Shown piece after piece: positions 1 through 14,200 of a stretch of DNA of 64,000 nucleotides. The stretch lies in NCBI RefSeq assembly GCF_027579695.1, contig NC_083583.1:18316257-18380256 (forward strand), in the 5' to 3' direction. The position numbers and the translations under genes were made by a program. The notes under the pieces are model-generated. The model worked only from the letters and a program-made list of their open reading frames with translations. It had not been told where the DNA came from and did not search any database. Position 1 is the first letter of the stretch; every line of letters starts with the position of its first letter. Source of the stretch: Neoarius graeffei. Taxonomy: Eukaryota > Chordata > Actinopteri > Siluriformes > Ariidae.

Positions 1-84
1 AGGAACTGTCATGCTTGAACACCACTGACAAGGTCACCATCACCACAATGTTCCTAACCACTTGATCTCAAACCTAGTCTCTCC

Positions 85-618
85 TTGTCAGACTGTAAAT
101 TGTCATATTTGCACTGTAAATGTCACAAGACTGTCATATTGCACTATCATATCAAGTCAGTTCATCTGTTCTTAGACATCCTCTTTTTTGTCATTTTAAG
201 TACTGTAAACTGTCATATTTGCACTGTTAATATCATAGCTATCTGTAAACTGTCTTATTGCACTATCATACTAAGTCAGATCATCTGTTTTTTAGTTGCC
301 TACATACTGAAAATAGGCGTCTGTACATGCCAGTGCTACCTCTATCACTTGATGCAGCTAGTCACTTTATTCTCAACCCTGTTACTGCTATGCACCTGTG
401 TTCCTTCAGGGACTTGCACAAGTTTATGTATAGTTTATGTATAGTTGTCAGTAGTTTTTAAGTAGTAGTTTTATATTAATTTTATTGTACATATTTTCCT
501 ATGTTTATTTTAGTATTTATGTGTGCACTTTATGGTGAAGCTGTAAATCTCATTGTACTTGTATAATGACAATAAAGGCTTTCTATTCTATTCTATTCTA
601 TTCTATTCTATTCTATTC
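85..618 (+). repeat. Retroposon 3' region with (TTCTA)n tail
   Basis: 85-310 contains imperfect repeats of CTGTAAACTGTCATATTTGC-like blocks. The segment ends in TGACAATAAAGGCTTTCTA followed by pentamer repeats to about 617, the usual 3' tail of fish non-LTR elements. No reverse transcriptase reading frame remains. Confidence 0.5.
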
Positions 619-739
619 CCTATATCTTGACTTGAGCCCCAGTCCCAACTGAAGAGACCCAGCCCTATAGCACCACCATTTTTCACCATGGGTATGGTGT
701 ACTTTGGGTAATACATTGTCTTGTTCTTGCATCAAATAG

Positions 740-1232
740 ATCATTTATAATTATACCCAAAATTTTATACCTTGCTCTCATCAGACCAGAACACATTTCT
801 CCTTTAATGTTACCATTGGTCTCTTGGCAGCTTCCCTGATATGATTTCATCTTGTCATTTCAGCTATTTTGACTCATGTCCTGTTTTTGATATTGTCATT
901 GTGGTTCCTCAATTTCCCCACTTGCTGATGAAGGCCTTCACATTGCTTCATGGTACATTTAATTTTTGGAAATTCTTTTATACTCCTCCCCTGATTGATA
1001 ACATTCAACAATCATGCTTTGTAAGCCCTTTGCCAGCCAGTCAGATGAAACCAAAAAGAGGTCAAGAAAACCTTACAGAAACGGTAGTCTTTATTTGGAG
1101 TTAATCAGAATCAGTTCACTGATGACAGGATTATGATACTTAATTTTGAACATGAATTTGAATGTCCCATTATAAAAAGGTGTGCACACTTATGTAACCA
1201 AGTTACTATATTTTGGTTTATTGTATAAAAGT
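740..1232. mobile_element. Degraded Tc1/mariner remnant
   Basis: The block starting TCATCAGACCAGAACACA and the end AGGTGTGCACACTTATG resemble the transposase core and the terminal repeat of a fish Tc1 family. No coding frame or opposite end survives. Confidence 0.4.
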
Positions 1233-1512
1233 GGGGCGGCACGGTAGTGGAGTGGTTAGCACTGTCGGCTTACAGCAAGAAGGTTCTGGGTTCAAGCCCA
1301 GTGGCCAATGGGGGCCTTTCTGTGTGGCGTTTGCATGTTCTCCCCGTGTCTGCATGGGTTTCCTCTGAGTGTTCCGGTTTCCCCCACAGTCCAAAGACAG
1401 GTTAGGTTAATTGGTGGTTCTAAATTGGCCATAGGTGTGAATGGTTGTTTGTTTCTATGTGTCAGCCCTGCGATGACTTGTCCAGGGTCTACCCCGCCTC
1501 TCTGGGGTGTTT
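1233..1512 (+). mobile_element. tRNA-derived SINE, truncated copy
   Basis: The head GGGGCGGCACGGTAGTGGAG carries an A-box (AGTGGTTAGC) and a degenerate B-box (GGGTTCAAGCCC), followed by the central domain with CCCACAGTCCAAAGACA. The 3' end is truncated compared with the other copies here. Confidence 0.85.
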
Positions 1513-1759
1513 AAGGTTTTTTATATCAACTGTATAATAAATTATTTCTTTATTTCTCTTTTTCATATATGATGCATGGTAAATACACATAACAGATGAC
1601 TGTGGTTCAGTATTCATGACAAAGAGTTGGTAACTTCTGAAAATAGGAAACTTACTGGATAAATTGAGAATTGAACTGAGAAATAATTTGAGAAATCTGA
1701 TCATTTTCTAGTATTGTGAAATAAATTTAGAAGTCACATGTAACCCACTGCTTTCACAG

Positions 1760-1885
1760 ACTCAACTGGTGACGAAAGATGGGCATGTAATCCATATTCC
1801 CCATGAAGCCCTCATGAAAAGCGGTTTGACAAAGAACAGTAGTGTGTCCCTGGTTGTATCAATATTCAACAACCGTATTTTCAAG
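1760..1885 (+). CDS. Adhesion GPCR exon a (GAIN domain)
   Basis: The acceptor ttcacag precedes 1760 and the donor gttagt follows 1885. The 42 codons are phase 0 at both ends. The product has the hydrophobic beta-strand pattern of a GAIN domain ([20 protein letters not shown]). The preceding exon is not recognised, so the true 5' end is unknown. Confidence 0.8.
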
Positions 1886-2769
1886 GTTAGTGTCAGATTT
1901 TGCCCAATGCTATCACTTTTTACTATTTACCATACTTGTTACAAACAAAACCACCTTTAAAATCTTCCATTCAGTCATAGAACCACATGGCCTTCTGATC
2001 TCACATCCTTAAAGTGTTCAGCTCATTCTGAGAAGAAACCACTCTGTTGTTGGGTTCATATTTAGCTTTTAAGGGTTCAACAAAAGGTACAATCAAATAA
2101 CCTTTAAGAGGTTAACATTTTTGCATGTCATTTCAATTTCCCCATATGGCAAATGCCCCTAATTTTTAAAATGTTTTTTTTCCTATACTATTGTAATATT
2201 TTATTTAATTTCTGTATAAACTTTCCATTTTTCTGTTTTGATCAAATTGATTTTCTAATTTATGTTTACTAACCTACTTCCTAAAATCTCACAGATCTTC
2301 AACAAAGACTGGCTGTACATAAAGGGCATGAATATGTAGCTTATGGTTAGGCTCTCATCAGTAGCAACTGGTGCTGTTTAAAATAGGGGAAGTATCTCCA
2401 TAACCTTGCTCCTTCTTACATCTGTGATCTTCTGACCCCTTATACTCCATCCTGTTCTCTCAGGTCCTCTAGCTGTAATCTCCTTGCTGTTCCTCACACT
2501 TGACTCTCTACCCTGGGTGGCAGGTCCTTCAGTGCCATGGCCCCTAAGCTCTGGGATTCCTTTCTTCAACCCTTCCATGACTGCTCTTCTCTTCCTTTCC
2601 TTCAATCCTCATCTCAAAACCTTTCTGCTTCATGGACATTTCTCTACCAGTGCATAAACTCACCACTCTTTAGCAACTCCTTTTTTTTTTGGGGGGGGGG
2701 GGGGGGGTTGTTTTCTCTGACCTATGTAAAGCGACCTTGAGTTTGAGAAAGGCGCTATATAAATGTAAC

Positions 2770-2815
<46 letters not shown>

Positions 2816-5800
2816 GTTCACATATCTGTTATTGATGTATGTATTTTGTGTTCTGTTTTATCTGTTTCATCTGTTGGTCTGGCTTCTTATTTATTTCTCA
2901 GCCTCTCGTCATGCATGAGAGCAATCTGACTTTTGAGACAGATAAAACTATAAATAAACCAAAAATGAATGTAAATAATCAAACAATTTTATATTGACAA
3001 TATTTATGAAATACAATGATAAAATAACAAGCTATGCTATTGTTTAAAACTGTTACGGATTTGGTTACTGACTGCTGAAGCTCAGAGCACTCCAAGTTTG
3101 AGTGAAGCTGCCAATATGTTTAATTTTGAATTTTTAGTCATGTTCATTACCACTTCAGTCATTGGCAGGTAGTTACAAGGTACAATCCCTTTGAGAGATC
3201 TCGCAATTATCATACAGAGAAGCCATGCATCCAGGCAACGCAAATGAAAAGTGCACTGTCCAAGAAATTCTGATTTTTTTCTCTGCAAAGCACACCCACT
3301 GAATCCCAAATTGACATAATAAAATCTGTTGTTCAATGAGCAGTAATCTTTGCTCACATTAAATCACAGTGTATTTGAATCTGTCAGAGGACCCCAAAGA
3401 ATTCATGCTTCACTGGAGTTGTATTAGTGATGTGTCTGTGGGTTTCAGAGGAGATTTTCAGGCAGTCTGTGCTGTCCACAGAATACAGTTGGTATTAAAG
3501 GAACAAACAGCGTGATACTGCAGTGAGATATTCGATTATTTGAACTGCTAACATATTAGCGGCGCTCCCCACATGCAAAGCACATGGAGCGAAGCTCCAT
3601 ACTTAAGAGAATACACTGTAAAAACTGGGATTCAGGTTAATTAATATTTAGTAAATAAATAATAGTAACCTGTAAATAATAATAAAGACTTTATGCAGTT
3701 TGGAATCACATTGAGCTGAATTCAACCAGCTTGAATGATTTAATAATTGCATTTTACTCAGTTTTTGTTTGAATAAAATCAGCTGTGAAGAAATGAGTAG
3801 AATTTAATTGCATTTTAGTGTGAAAGTCAAAGATGCAGGAAATTGATGAGTTTTACTCATTGAGAGGTATTTACTTTTAAATCACCTTACACTTCCGGTC
3901 AAGGCAATTTGTGCCACATCTGTCAACGTCTGCCACCTGCTTCAGCATTCCATGGACTGCCATTTTCCTAAAGGTAAGACCTGTTTAATTATTGTTAGCT
4001 GATGAACAATTTGTAACCAAGTTGCATAGTTGAACATTGTTTTGTGTTACTGTTAATTTAACGTGGGTGGCACAGTGGTGTAGTGGTTAGCACTGTCGCC
4101 TCACAGCAAGAAGGTCCTGGGTTCGAGCCTAGCGGCTGGAAAGGGCCTTTCTGTGCGGAGTTTGCATGTTCTCCCCGTGTCTGCATGGGTTTCCTCCAAG
4201 TGCTCCTGTTTCCCCGACAGTCCAAAGACATGCAGGTTAGGTTAACTGGTGGCTCTAAATTGACCGTAGGTGTGAATGTGAGTGTGAATGGTTGTTTGTC
4301 TCTGTGTCAGCCCTGCAATAACCTGCCGACTTGTCCAGGGTGTACCCCGCCTCTCCCCCATAGTCAGCTGAGATGGGCTCCAGCTTGCCTGCGACCCTGT
4401 AGAACAGGATAAGCGGCTACAGATAATGGATGGATGGATTAATTTAACGTGCTAACTTTACTGCGCTGTAAATCAAAATTAAGCTCTGTAGTGATTCAAA
4501 GTCAGTCTGTGTTGTCTTTTTATTTGACTACAAGCATGGGAAAGACTGAAGAGTTGGTCAGTCAGCTTGGTGTCACAGTTTCATGTGACTTTCTGAAGTA
4601 TAACGCCATATGCTGTATCTAATGTTCTTTTATCATACCATCTAATCTACTTTTACGGCACATGTTCTCAAGTAAACTGTATTCAAGTAATATTTTATTA
4701 CTCAAGTAACATGCTGTTAAAAGCAGTATACGTTTTTAGTTTTTATACATGGGGGGGTTTCCACGCTGCTCTCGGTTTCTTTTGACAGGATGCTGTTTCA
4801 TGTCTCTGTTCATGACACTGAGGCCACAGCAGGAAATTCAGATGACATAACCGGCCTTTTTCACTTTCTCTGTCAGACTAAGCTGTGAAACAATAGTTGT
4901 AGCTCCTGCTGTCAGATTACATCGCATTGTGTTTGTGAGTGCTAGCTTAAGGTCAGTAAATTAGTGCATGGTGCAGACTGTGGAGCTGCAAAATTTTTGT
5001 TAGTCCGTTTTTTTTTTTTGCGATGACCCATTTAACGCTGTACATATTATGTTAGCATGTCACATTGTATATCTGTAAAGCCAATACTTATTCTTTCTAA
5101 TTAATTTGCCTGATAATATTTCAACCGCTAAGAGTCTTCCTCAGGTGTAAATGAAAAGGAGAACATAATTAATAATCTTAAAGTGCCATTCCACCATTGG
5201 ATGTATTCTTTGGCATAAAATACAATATATTTTGGCAACATATATAAATGGTATCACTAGATAGAGAAATCTTTTAGCTTCAAAATGATATATCAAACAT
5301 AATTTTTTGACAACGACAAGTATATTAATTTTGCGACCAAAGTCACCTACCCTTTTAATTTCCGCACGTGATGTCATCGGCAGGTTCCCCTTCTTGTGTA
5401 CCACGTGACGTGTGACGTGGCACATATTATCAGCAATGGCGGATAGAATGCGATAAAAATAATACCAATTAATCTAGCTAATACCAATAAATCTAGCTAA
5501 CTGAAAGATTAACTCAAAATTTTTTGCAATTTTTTTGGCCCCCATATACGAGGAGAAATGACTCTCTCACTTTGGGGGTTTCCTGGTCTAAAAATAGACC
5601 GACACGTGGTACACAAGAAGGGGAACCTGCCGATGACATCATGTTTCACTACCGCGCGGAAATTAAAAGGGTAGGTGACTTTGGTCGCAAAATTAATATA
5701 CTTGTCGTTGTCAAAAAATTATGTTTGATCTATCATTTTGAAGCTAAAAGATTTCTCTGTCTAGTCATGTTGTCATAAAATATATTGTATTTTATGCCAA

Positions 5801-8800
5801 AGAATACATCCAATGGTGGAATGGCACTTTAAAGTAAAGGATCTACATAGATTCATGTTAAATGTGTAATTTGCCATATTTTATGGGAACAAATCTACCG
5901 TAATGGTGTCTGACAAGTTTGACTCTTCTCTCAGAGGCTACTGGGTTATTTCCTGTAAATGCAGATCTAGGATGAGTTTTATAGAATCTGTGCAGTCTGA
6001 AATAAACATTATTGTTTCAGGATGCTGATGAAGACAGTGTGTCGCAGGACCTTGCTATCCAAGAGATGAAAATTTACAGCATCATGACTGCTACGTCAGA
6101 GGGTCCCAACTATATTGGCATCGTGGTTGAGGGCATGAAAGTTCTGATTGCACTGGGTAACTTTCCAAGGGCTTGCTTCATGGTCATTGGGTTGGCATAC
6201 GTAGTGAATCTTGCCTATCTGAAGGACCTCAGGTACACATTTTAAGTCTTCCAGAAACTCTTCCTTGAGCTGGATTGTTCAAAGCTGTCCCACAAAGTCA
6301 ACAGCTTCAAGAATAAGCTACTAGCTTAAAGCATATACGCAGAACCATGGCCTCACTTTCGTTTATACATGCCTTGAGACCTCAAGAATGGCACAGGAAT
6401 AGTTTTAAGCATTAACAATAAATCTAATATAGTAATTTTTACGATTAAAGTGATTTATATAGGTAGCGGTCTGAGTGAATGACCTTGATGTCCATAACGT
6501 CACAGCAGGAAGTCTATCGGTCTCATCGCCATTTCTGCTATACTAAAACACAGAGCTGACTGCAACTCTGATCCTCCATTTTGAGCTAATTTATCACCAT
6601 GCCACATAGATGTGTTGCTGCACCTGCCAGCAACATGACAGAAGGTGGATTTACGTTGCATTCATGGTCCAAGAATGTTCAAACTGCAAAGATTTGGACG
6701 TGTTTTGCAAGAAGTTCACGGGCACATTGGGCGCCTATGAAGTGATCTGTCCTCTGCTCTGCACATTTTACTGAAGACTCGTACAAGACCTCTGATCTGT
6801 TGAGGAGCGTTGGCTATAAGCCCGTATTGAAAGAGGGTGCAGTACCAACAATTAAAGAAAAGGAAACTATTTGTTTTATTTATTTTTTTAAAAAGCAAAG
6901 TTCAGTTGCAACAGTCTTCCTGGAGTGAGCCGAGGGTTGTTGCTAAAACCTGGGATGGAACGGGACGTGACATATCGCTCGGGCAGTGACCTCCTCACAG
7001 TTGTTGCTAAAACCAGTGACTTCCCATTCCGTCCCGGGTTTTAGTAATTGCCTGAGCTGAGCAGTAATGGCGGAGTACTCCGTATGGACAAAATAGAGAA
7101 TGAGTGGCCCAGTCGTAAAATTTCTAAACTGGATATTGCTGCCATCTCGCCCTTACGTGGAAGAAGTAAATGAACGGAGAACTGAACAAACAACTGAAAG
7201 TCAGATTGTTTCAAAACAATTGGCCACAAGATCGGCCTTCAAGAAGCGAGAACACAGATGGGTAAGCTCCGACTCTTATTTGGATACAAAAAAAAAACAG
7301 CACGTTGTTTACCTGCATTTAGATTAATACATGTAACTTGGGCGGCACGGTGGTGTAGTGGTTAGCGCTGTCACCTCACAGCAAGAAGGTCCAGGTTCGA
7401 GCCCCGTGGCCGGCGAGGGCCTTTCTGTGCGGAGTTTGCATGTTCTCCCCGTGTCCGCGTGGGTTTCCTCCGGGTGCTCCGGTTTCCCCCACAGTCCAAA
7501 GACATGCAGGTTAGGTTAACTGGTGACTCTAAATTGACTGTAGGTGTGAATGTGAGTGTGAATGGTTGTCTGTGTCTCTGTGTCAGCCCTGTGATGACCT
7601 GGCGACTTGTCCAGGGTGTACCCCGCCTTTCGCCCGTAGTCAGCTGGGATAGGCTCCAGCTTGCCTGCGACCCTGTAGAACAGGATAAAGCGGCTAGAGA
7701 TAATGAGATGAGATGAGATGAGATGAGACATGTAACTTGTATTGTGTATTTAAGTTACCGGTATAAGATTATTTAATTTGCTTCAGAATGTGATTGTCTC
7801 AGTTCATCTGATTATTTAATTAGCCTTTTACGTTTTATCAGTGAAAATGCATGCATGTACATGTATGTTGCGTAAGTTAAAACACCTATCCTGTTTTAAT
7901 GAGAGTCAACCCACAATCAATGACGTCAAATCAGTCTTAGTTGAGCAAGTCGGGAACGGTATTTCTTACTTTCACCATAAATTTTTATTTATATGACTTT
8001 GGTCTATAGCTGTAAAAAGCCTCGGCCTTAAAACTGGTTACCACAGTGACATCACGCGCTCAGGGCTGGCTGGCTTAGCGGGGCAGCTCGAATGCCAACT
8101 TTGTGGTCGATTTTAACTCTCAAAAATATATATTTTGTTATTCCCATTTATGCAGCATACAAGAGTCAAGGATGGAGATATTATCCACTCAGAAATTTAT
8201 TTAAAAATAAAGGTTCTGCATATCTCCTTTAAGAAAATTGACCCTTGTGGAATGAAAGGGAATTGCTAAGTGACTGTCAAAACATGTCGCAAGGTTACCT
8301 TCAAGGCTTTGTTGAATATGTTGTTAATTGTTGGTCAGGTCGTCATTGAGGGGAGTGTGTGGGGCCATTATTGTAGCAAAACTATTTACAAATGTGAGTG
8401 GATAGTTGTGTAACTGTATCTCAATCTGTGTGTGTAATCAGATTTGCAAATGTGTAAAAAAAATCTCTAAATATGTACTGAGTTTCGTGAATGTGTACAG
8501 TAATCTACAAATCTGTATTTGGATTTGTGTACAAGCGTATATAGCTCTGTAAAAGTGTAGACAAATATACATGCATAGATCAGTACATGGGCGGCACGAT
8601 GGTGTAGTGGTTAGCGCTGTCGCCTCACAGCAAGAAGGTCCTGGGTTCGAGCCCTGGGGCCGGCGAGGGCCTTTCTGTGTGGAGTTTGCATGTTCTCCCC
8701 GTGTCCGCGTGGGTTTCCTCCAGGTGCTCCGGTTTCCCCACAGTCCAAAGACATGCAGGTTAGGTTAACTGGTGACTCTAAATTGACCGTAGGTGTGAAT

Positions 8801-11157
8801 GTGAGTGTGAATGGTTGTCTGTGTCTATGTGTCAGCCCTGTGATGACCTGGCGACTTGTCCAGGGTGTACCCTGCCTTTCGCCCATAGTCAGCTGGGATA
8901 GGCTCCAGCTTGCCTGCGACCCTGTAGAAGGATAAAGCGGCTAGAGACAATGAGATGAGATGAGATCAGTACATATGTCACAAATCTGTAAACTCAGTTT
9001 GCCTCTCAACTGGTTCCTTTTACTTTTGATTTTTCTGATTAAATACACATGGCTTGAGATGTAGTTACACAACTGGACAGTTGTGTAAGTCACATTTGTA
9101 AATTGTTTTGGTACAATAAAGGCCTCACTGGAGTGGTATCATGTTTCTGAGCACAGGCAGCTGTTCTTGTACCTTGTGATTCAAATGTGTACACAAGAGA
9201 TGCAGATTTTACATGTTTTAATTCAGGAACTTGAATTTGCACATGAATGTGCTTGTTGAAGTCGGTCACATTTTAGCAATTTAAATTTAAAAAGTATTTT
9301 TTGCAGTCTGAGGGCCCGTCCACACGAGTAAGCGGCCTCACCCAATACGCTGTCGTTTTGAAAAAAATCTCCGTAAACACGGCGTCATTTCCAGAAATAT
9401 CTGTGTCCACACGGATTCACTGGAAAAGACCCAAAATGCTGTAGTACATATGCCAGGCCTGTATGTGGCACTGTGACGCCACCACACCAATACACTAAAA
9501 CCAGAAGAGAAGCCATGGAGCATGCGTATAAAGGTCACGCGCTGTTTACAAACAAGCTCATAACACGAGAAGAGGACGATCATGGCCAGCGCAACTCTGA
9601 GAGGAAGAGGAGAGTCTTTTGTGTGGACCGACAATGAAGTGGAACTTCTACTTCATGTCACATTGGACGTTTCTGCAGTACGAGCACAAGCCTGTAGTCC
9701 GCCATTGTTGTTGTTATGACGCATCTAGCGGCGGCGGCTGAGGTTAAAGGTTAGAGAGGCGGGGCTTATACGTCATTGTTTCTGAAAAAATCCGCATTCG
9801 CCGTCCAGACGACTCCGGGCTATCCGGCGTTTTAGGATTTTCCCCACTCTGAGACCCGTTTTCAAAAAATACCGGTTTCACACCTCGAAAAAGCCAGATC
9901 CATCTGGACGCGAGGCCGAAACGATAAAGTATTTATGCAGATTCGACAAAAACGTACTCGTGTGGACGGGCCCTAAAAGCACTGTCGGAATTTAAGTGCA
10001 ATTTCTCAGGTAAAACATGAATCGTGGACAATTAAGCCAATGGTGTAGGACAAAAAATTACACCTTTATCAAGATTATTGACAAATAGATTGCCAGGATA
10101 CAGTTTATCCCTGTTGTACACACTGTACAATACTGTACATGATTACTGTCTTATAGCGACTCTGTGTATTTTATTGTTGTATTTTGGCATTTTGCACTTG
10201 GAAAATTTTGTATGTCCATGTTTAGATGCAAATAAATGTTTACCTGCTGTTCCTTTTATGCCTATTGTTCTATTGACTCAACTTAATTAAGCTGTGGTAC
10301 CAAAAGTACACGATTTTGTGTAGAATAGAAATTTTGACAACAAAGTGGCATGCAATAATATTGAATAGTTTTAAAGTCCTGTGATACCAATTAAAACTGT
10401 AATTTAAACAATTTATGTAGGCACAGATATAAAAGAATAGTAATGTAAACGTAGTGAATTAAGCAACAATGTGCTAAAATATGAGTTAATAATTTATTTT
10501 AGTCAGTGAATCCAAATCATTTTTATCCAGATATTTATTAAGCTTATGTTAATTTCACCCTGATAACTAGTAAATATAAATAAATATCACCTAGATATTT
10601 AGTAAATCTAAATTACCTTTGCTCAGATATTTAGTAAATATAAATAAATTTTTCTTGTGAAATTGATTTGGATTTACTAAATATTTTTGGGCTATATAGC
10701 TCATCATTTGGCATGCTATTAGTAAATCAAACACATTTTAACTGTTGCTTTTATTACCATGTACTTATTTTTTCTGTTTAAATGTAGTTAATTTATTAAA
10801 TAATTTTTAATCAAAATTGTAATAGTAAAACCTATTCAATTATATTACGTGTCACTTTGTTGCCATAATTTTTTAAAGTAACCTTAGGTCAAACTTTTTA
10901 CAGTGTATAGTAATACATCGACCTGATTTTTTATGGCTTTTGCAACTGTACGACATCCCTATGTATGTACATGCGAACAACATACATGTAACACCACAGA
11001 GTACCCAATCATAAGTGCAAGGCAACATATCTCATAAACACTTAAGCACCGGACAATGAAATTTGTATCTTTATTTACACAAAATGAACCGCAAGCTGGC
11101 CTAGTGGTTAGCATATCCAACTCTCAACCGGGAGATTGCAAGTTTTAGGCAGTACAT

Positions 11158-11206
<49 letters not shown>

Positions 11207-14200
11207 TTTACAAATATTGATGTAATAGGCAAGAGGCCGAGGGCTATAGAAACGGCACCACCCAATGCACCTTAAGGGCATTGCCTGGGAAGCTCAGGTC
11301 CTGGCATGGGAGGGACTGGATAGATTTCTTATAGATTTCAATGTGTAGATGCATTTCTACATTTAAAATAAAAATATTTCATTGGTATGTTTTAATGAAA
11401 TTTTAGGGGAGGAAGGTCTTGCCATGTAGCCTTAAAGCATTCGCCTTTGGCTACCACTTGTATTTACAGTTAGTGATGTGTCTTAAAATTCCAGATGATG
11501 AAGAATCCTGTCTCAAGGGTTCTTCCATCGTAATGAGTTATACTGTTCCCAGTGATGGCTGATCATATTATTAAATGGGATTTCACTCAAGGGAGTAATC
11601 ACTTGACATAACTGTCACTGATGGGCTACGTGAATTTATGGTATGGGTAAGAAAGAAATCAGCCCCAACCTTGCTTCTTGTGATCATTTGTAGTAGAGCT
11701 GTTGCACTTGGTTCCACAAAAGTCCAAACTAATCTGCCTTAAGATATTTGCTCCGAGCAAATAATTGTACAGTATGTGGATCCCAAAAATGAAACCTGAT
11801 ATTGATGTCTTTTTTCTTTGAAAGACAAGAGCTTATCCTTGCTAGAACATTGATACCAGCCATTCCTGATTATTCCTTTCTACATTCTTACACAGGCACC
11901 TGCTGTTCAAGGATCTGTTCAGGAGAAGGTCTTAGGTGTGTGGCTTGGTACACAAGATCTCCACGACCTTTCTCAACCTATTAAATTGCAATTTGTGAAC
12001 ACCAATCAAGTAAGAAATGCCAGTTTTCCAATGAATGACACAAAAAAATGCATGCTTGTATACTGTAACTGTAGGTTAAAGGAAATTTTACTTTAAATCA
12101 TTGTTTAACATATGACAATTTTAATGAAGGGTAATTTTGGCAAATGCAATACAAAAGGTTTTCTGATTTTGTTTTCCTAAAAATGCATATTTTTCAGAGT
12201 GTGAATGGGAATTGTGTCTTCTGGAAGCATTCAAATAATTCAGGTCCTGAAACAAATTTTCAGATTTTTCAAAATGTTTGAATTATTAATAACAATCACC
12301 TTCATAAGGAAATAATAATGAGAAGGCAAAAGGAAATAGATTATTCTTATGCTTATGCTTATTGTTGGTGGAGAAAGATAGCATAATGAAATTCAGGATA
12401 TTATTATGATTGTATTTTTAGATGTGCATATTTCTATTTGTTCCTCAGGTCATTGGAGCAGTGACGGATGTATCACAAGCAGGAACGATACAAATTTTAT
12501 CTGCAGTTGCAACCACCTCAGTTTTTTTGCAGTTCTCATTGTGAGTTGATGTCGCAATACATACTCATATACGTATTGTCTTTCAACAAGCAATGTCTGG
12601 ATTGTTCATCTTTATCATATTTCTGGATATCTCTCTTGTTCATAATGTTGGGCACCGGCAGAATCCTGGGAGTGTGCAAGATGCTGAAGATGTTCGCCGT
12701 CTTGAATATATTACCTACATTGGGTCTTCTTTCTCTGCGCTATTCACAGCCCTCATCATCATATTGTTTTTAATTCAAAGGTATGTAGGTTAGTAAATTA
12801 TGCTAATAGATCACACTGGTTTATACCACAGCATTTTTAAATGATCACTTCTCGGTGTTGATTAATTTTCTGTAATAGCACAGCTATGACAATAGTTCTA
12901 GCTGCAAGGTTTATATTAATGCACTCATTCTAATATATTATTATTTCTGTAGTACAGTGACTTTTATTGTGGGTGCACCACATAACATCCATCCATACTG
13001 CTAATCCATCAGGGTCATGAGGTAAGCTGGAGCCAAGGCTTCAGGCAAGAGGTGGGGTACATCCTGGGCAGGTCACCTATCTATCACAGGGCTAAAACAC
13101 ACACATACGAACAACAATTCACAATCACATTCACACCTATGGGCAATTTAGAGTAGCCAGTTGACCTGCACGTCTTTGGACTGAGAAAGGAAACCCACAC
13201 AGGCATGAGGAGAACATGCAAACTCCACACAGAAAGGCCCCAGTTGCCATGAGGTTCAAACTCGGAAGCTTCTTGCTGTGAGGCAATAGTGTTATCCACT
13301 GCAGCACCGTGCCACCTCCGCCATATACAAAAACTTGAAAAATGTGTGCAGTTGTTGCCATGGTGAATTTTTCTGTGACTTTTCTTTTAAAAGGTGTCTC
13401 CAGTGTCCATGCTTTGTAACTAATGACTGTATATATGGGTAGACCCTGATGGATTACCCCCAAGGGGTAGTGGGGGTATACCAAGTGCTGATCACCCCAT
13501 CCTTGACTAAGGCTACATCCACACGACAACGGCAACGAGATGTTATTTAAAAATATATCGCGTCCAAATGGGCAATGATCAGTAAAATATCAGGTCCATA
13601 TGGCAACGCAACGCTTGCTGAAAACGATGCAATACACATGCCACACCTCTAGGGGCGCTGTAAGACGGTCCCTTCGGAGACACCAGAACAATAGAAGAAG
13701 TAAGGACGCATGCGCATAAACTATTATGCGCGAGACTTCATATTAGCCACAAAGTCAGGAAAATCTGTTCGTAAAATTACATTATAATGACCAAATACAA
13801 TGAAAAGTATTTTTCCAGTCTCACCTGTGAAAGGTAATCCCATGTGATCTCGTTTGGACGGCAAACCTGTTGGTACAGTTAAACGCAGCTAATCTTTATT
13901 CTCCGCTTTGACCTATCCAATATGGCGGCGAGGATGACGTATGATTCTACGCGGAAGGCGGCGTCTTTAATGGTCCGGAATAAATTGAATGCTACACGTT
14001 GATGGATTAATTTGCTCTTCTACGCCCTTTTTGAGGAATGTATTGTAGGACTAAAACCAACATCTGAAGAGGTGAGATCGCTCCTTTTTTTCCCTATTTT
14101 TGCTGGCGGGATTGACTCTGGCCTAAGGGCAGAGTCTCTCTCTCTCTCTCTCTCTCTCACTTTGCACCATTACACAATAAATATTCACAGTGAAAATATT

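Larger units (their letters stand above)
6326..8231 (+). mobile_element. Kolobok-like transposon remnant with THAP exon
   Basis: The left end TTAAAGCATATACGCAGAACC and the right end, reverse complement TTAAAGGAGATATGCAGAACC, are inverted repeats with TTAA target ends. The TTAA at the left edge overlaps the stop codon of the SAMD3-like pseudo-exon. It carries a decayed THAP reading frame and a nested SINE. The rest of the transposase is lost. Confidence 0.75.
3614..10905. mobile_element. 7.3-kb unit bounded by CACTGTAAAAA inverted repeats
   Basis: The left end CACTGTAAAAACTGGGATTC and the right end, whose reverse complement is CACTGTAAAAAGTTTGACCT, face each other. Both are flanked by TA. Inside lie a SAMD3-like pseudo-exon, SINEs and two other DNA elements. 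AT-rich subterminal blocks with TTAGTAAATA are present near both ends. It reads as an old composite DNA transposon inserted in the GPCR intron. Its superfamily is not resolved. Confidence 0.5.

Noticed and set aside
2378-2605. Minus-strand ORF rich in Arg/Lys
   Set aside because: It is antisense to the C-terminal reverse transcriptase relic of an L2-like LINE.
5141-5778. Two similar ORFs on opposite strands
   Set aside because: Both are shadows of the inverted arms of one TTAA foldback element.
7341-7400. tRNA gene candidates at SINE heads
   Set aside because: A- and B-boxes are present but the acceptor stem is absent and each head continues into a SINE body.
13137-13535. 132-codon minus-strand ORF
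   Set aside because: It overlaps an old SINE and adjacent unique sequence, with no family match.
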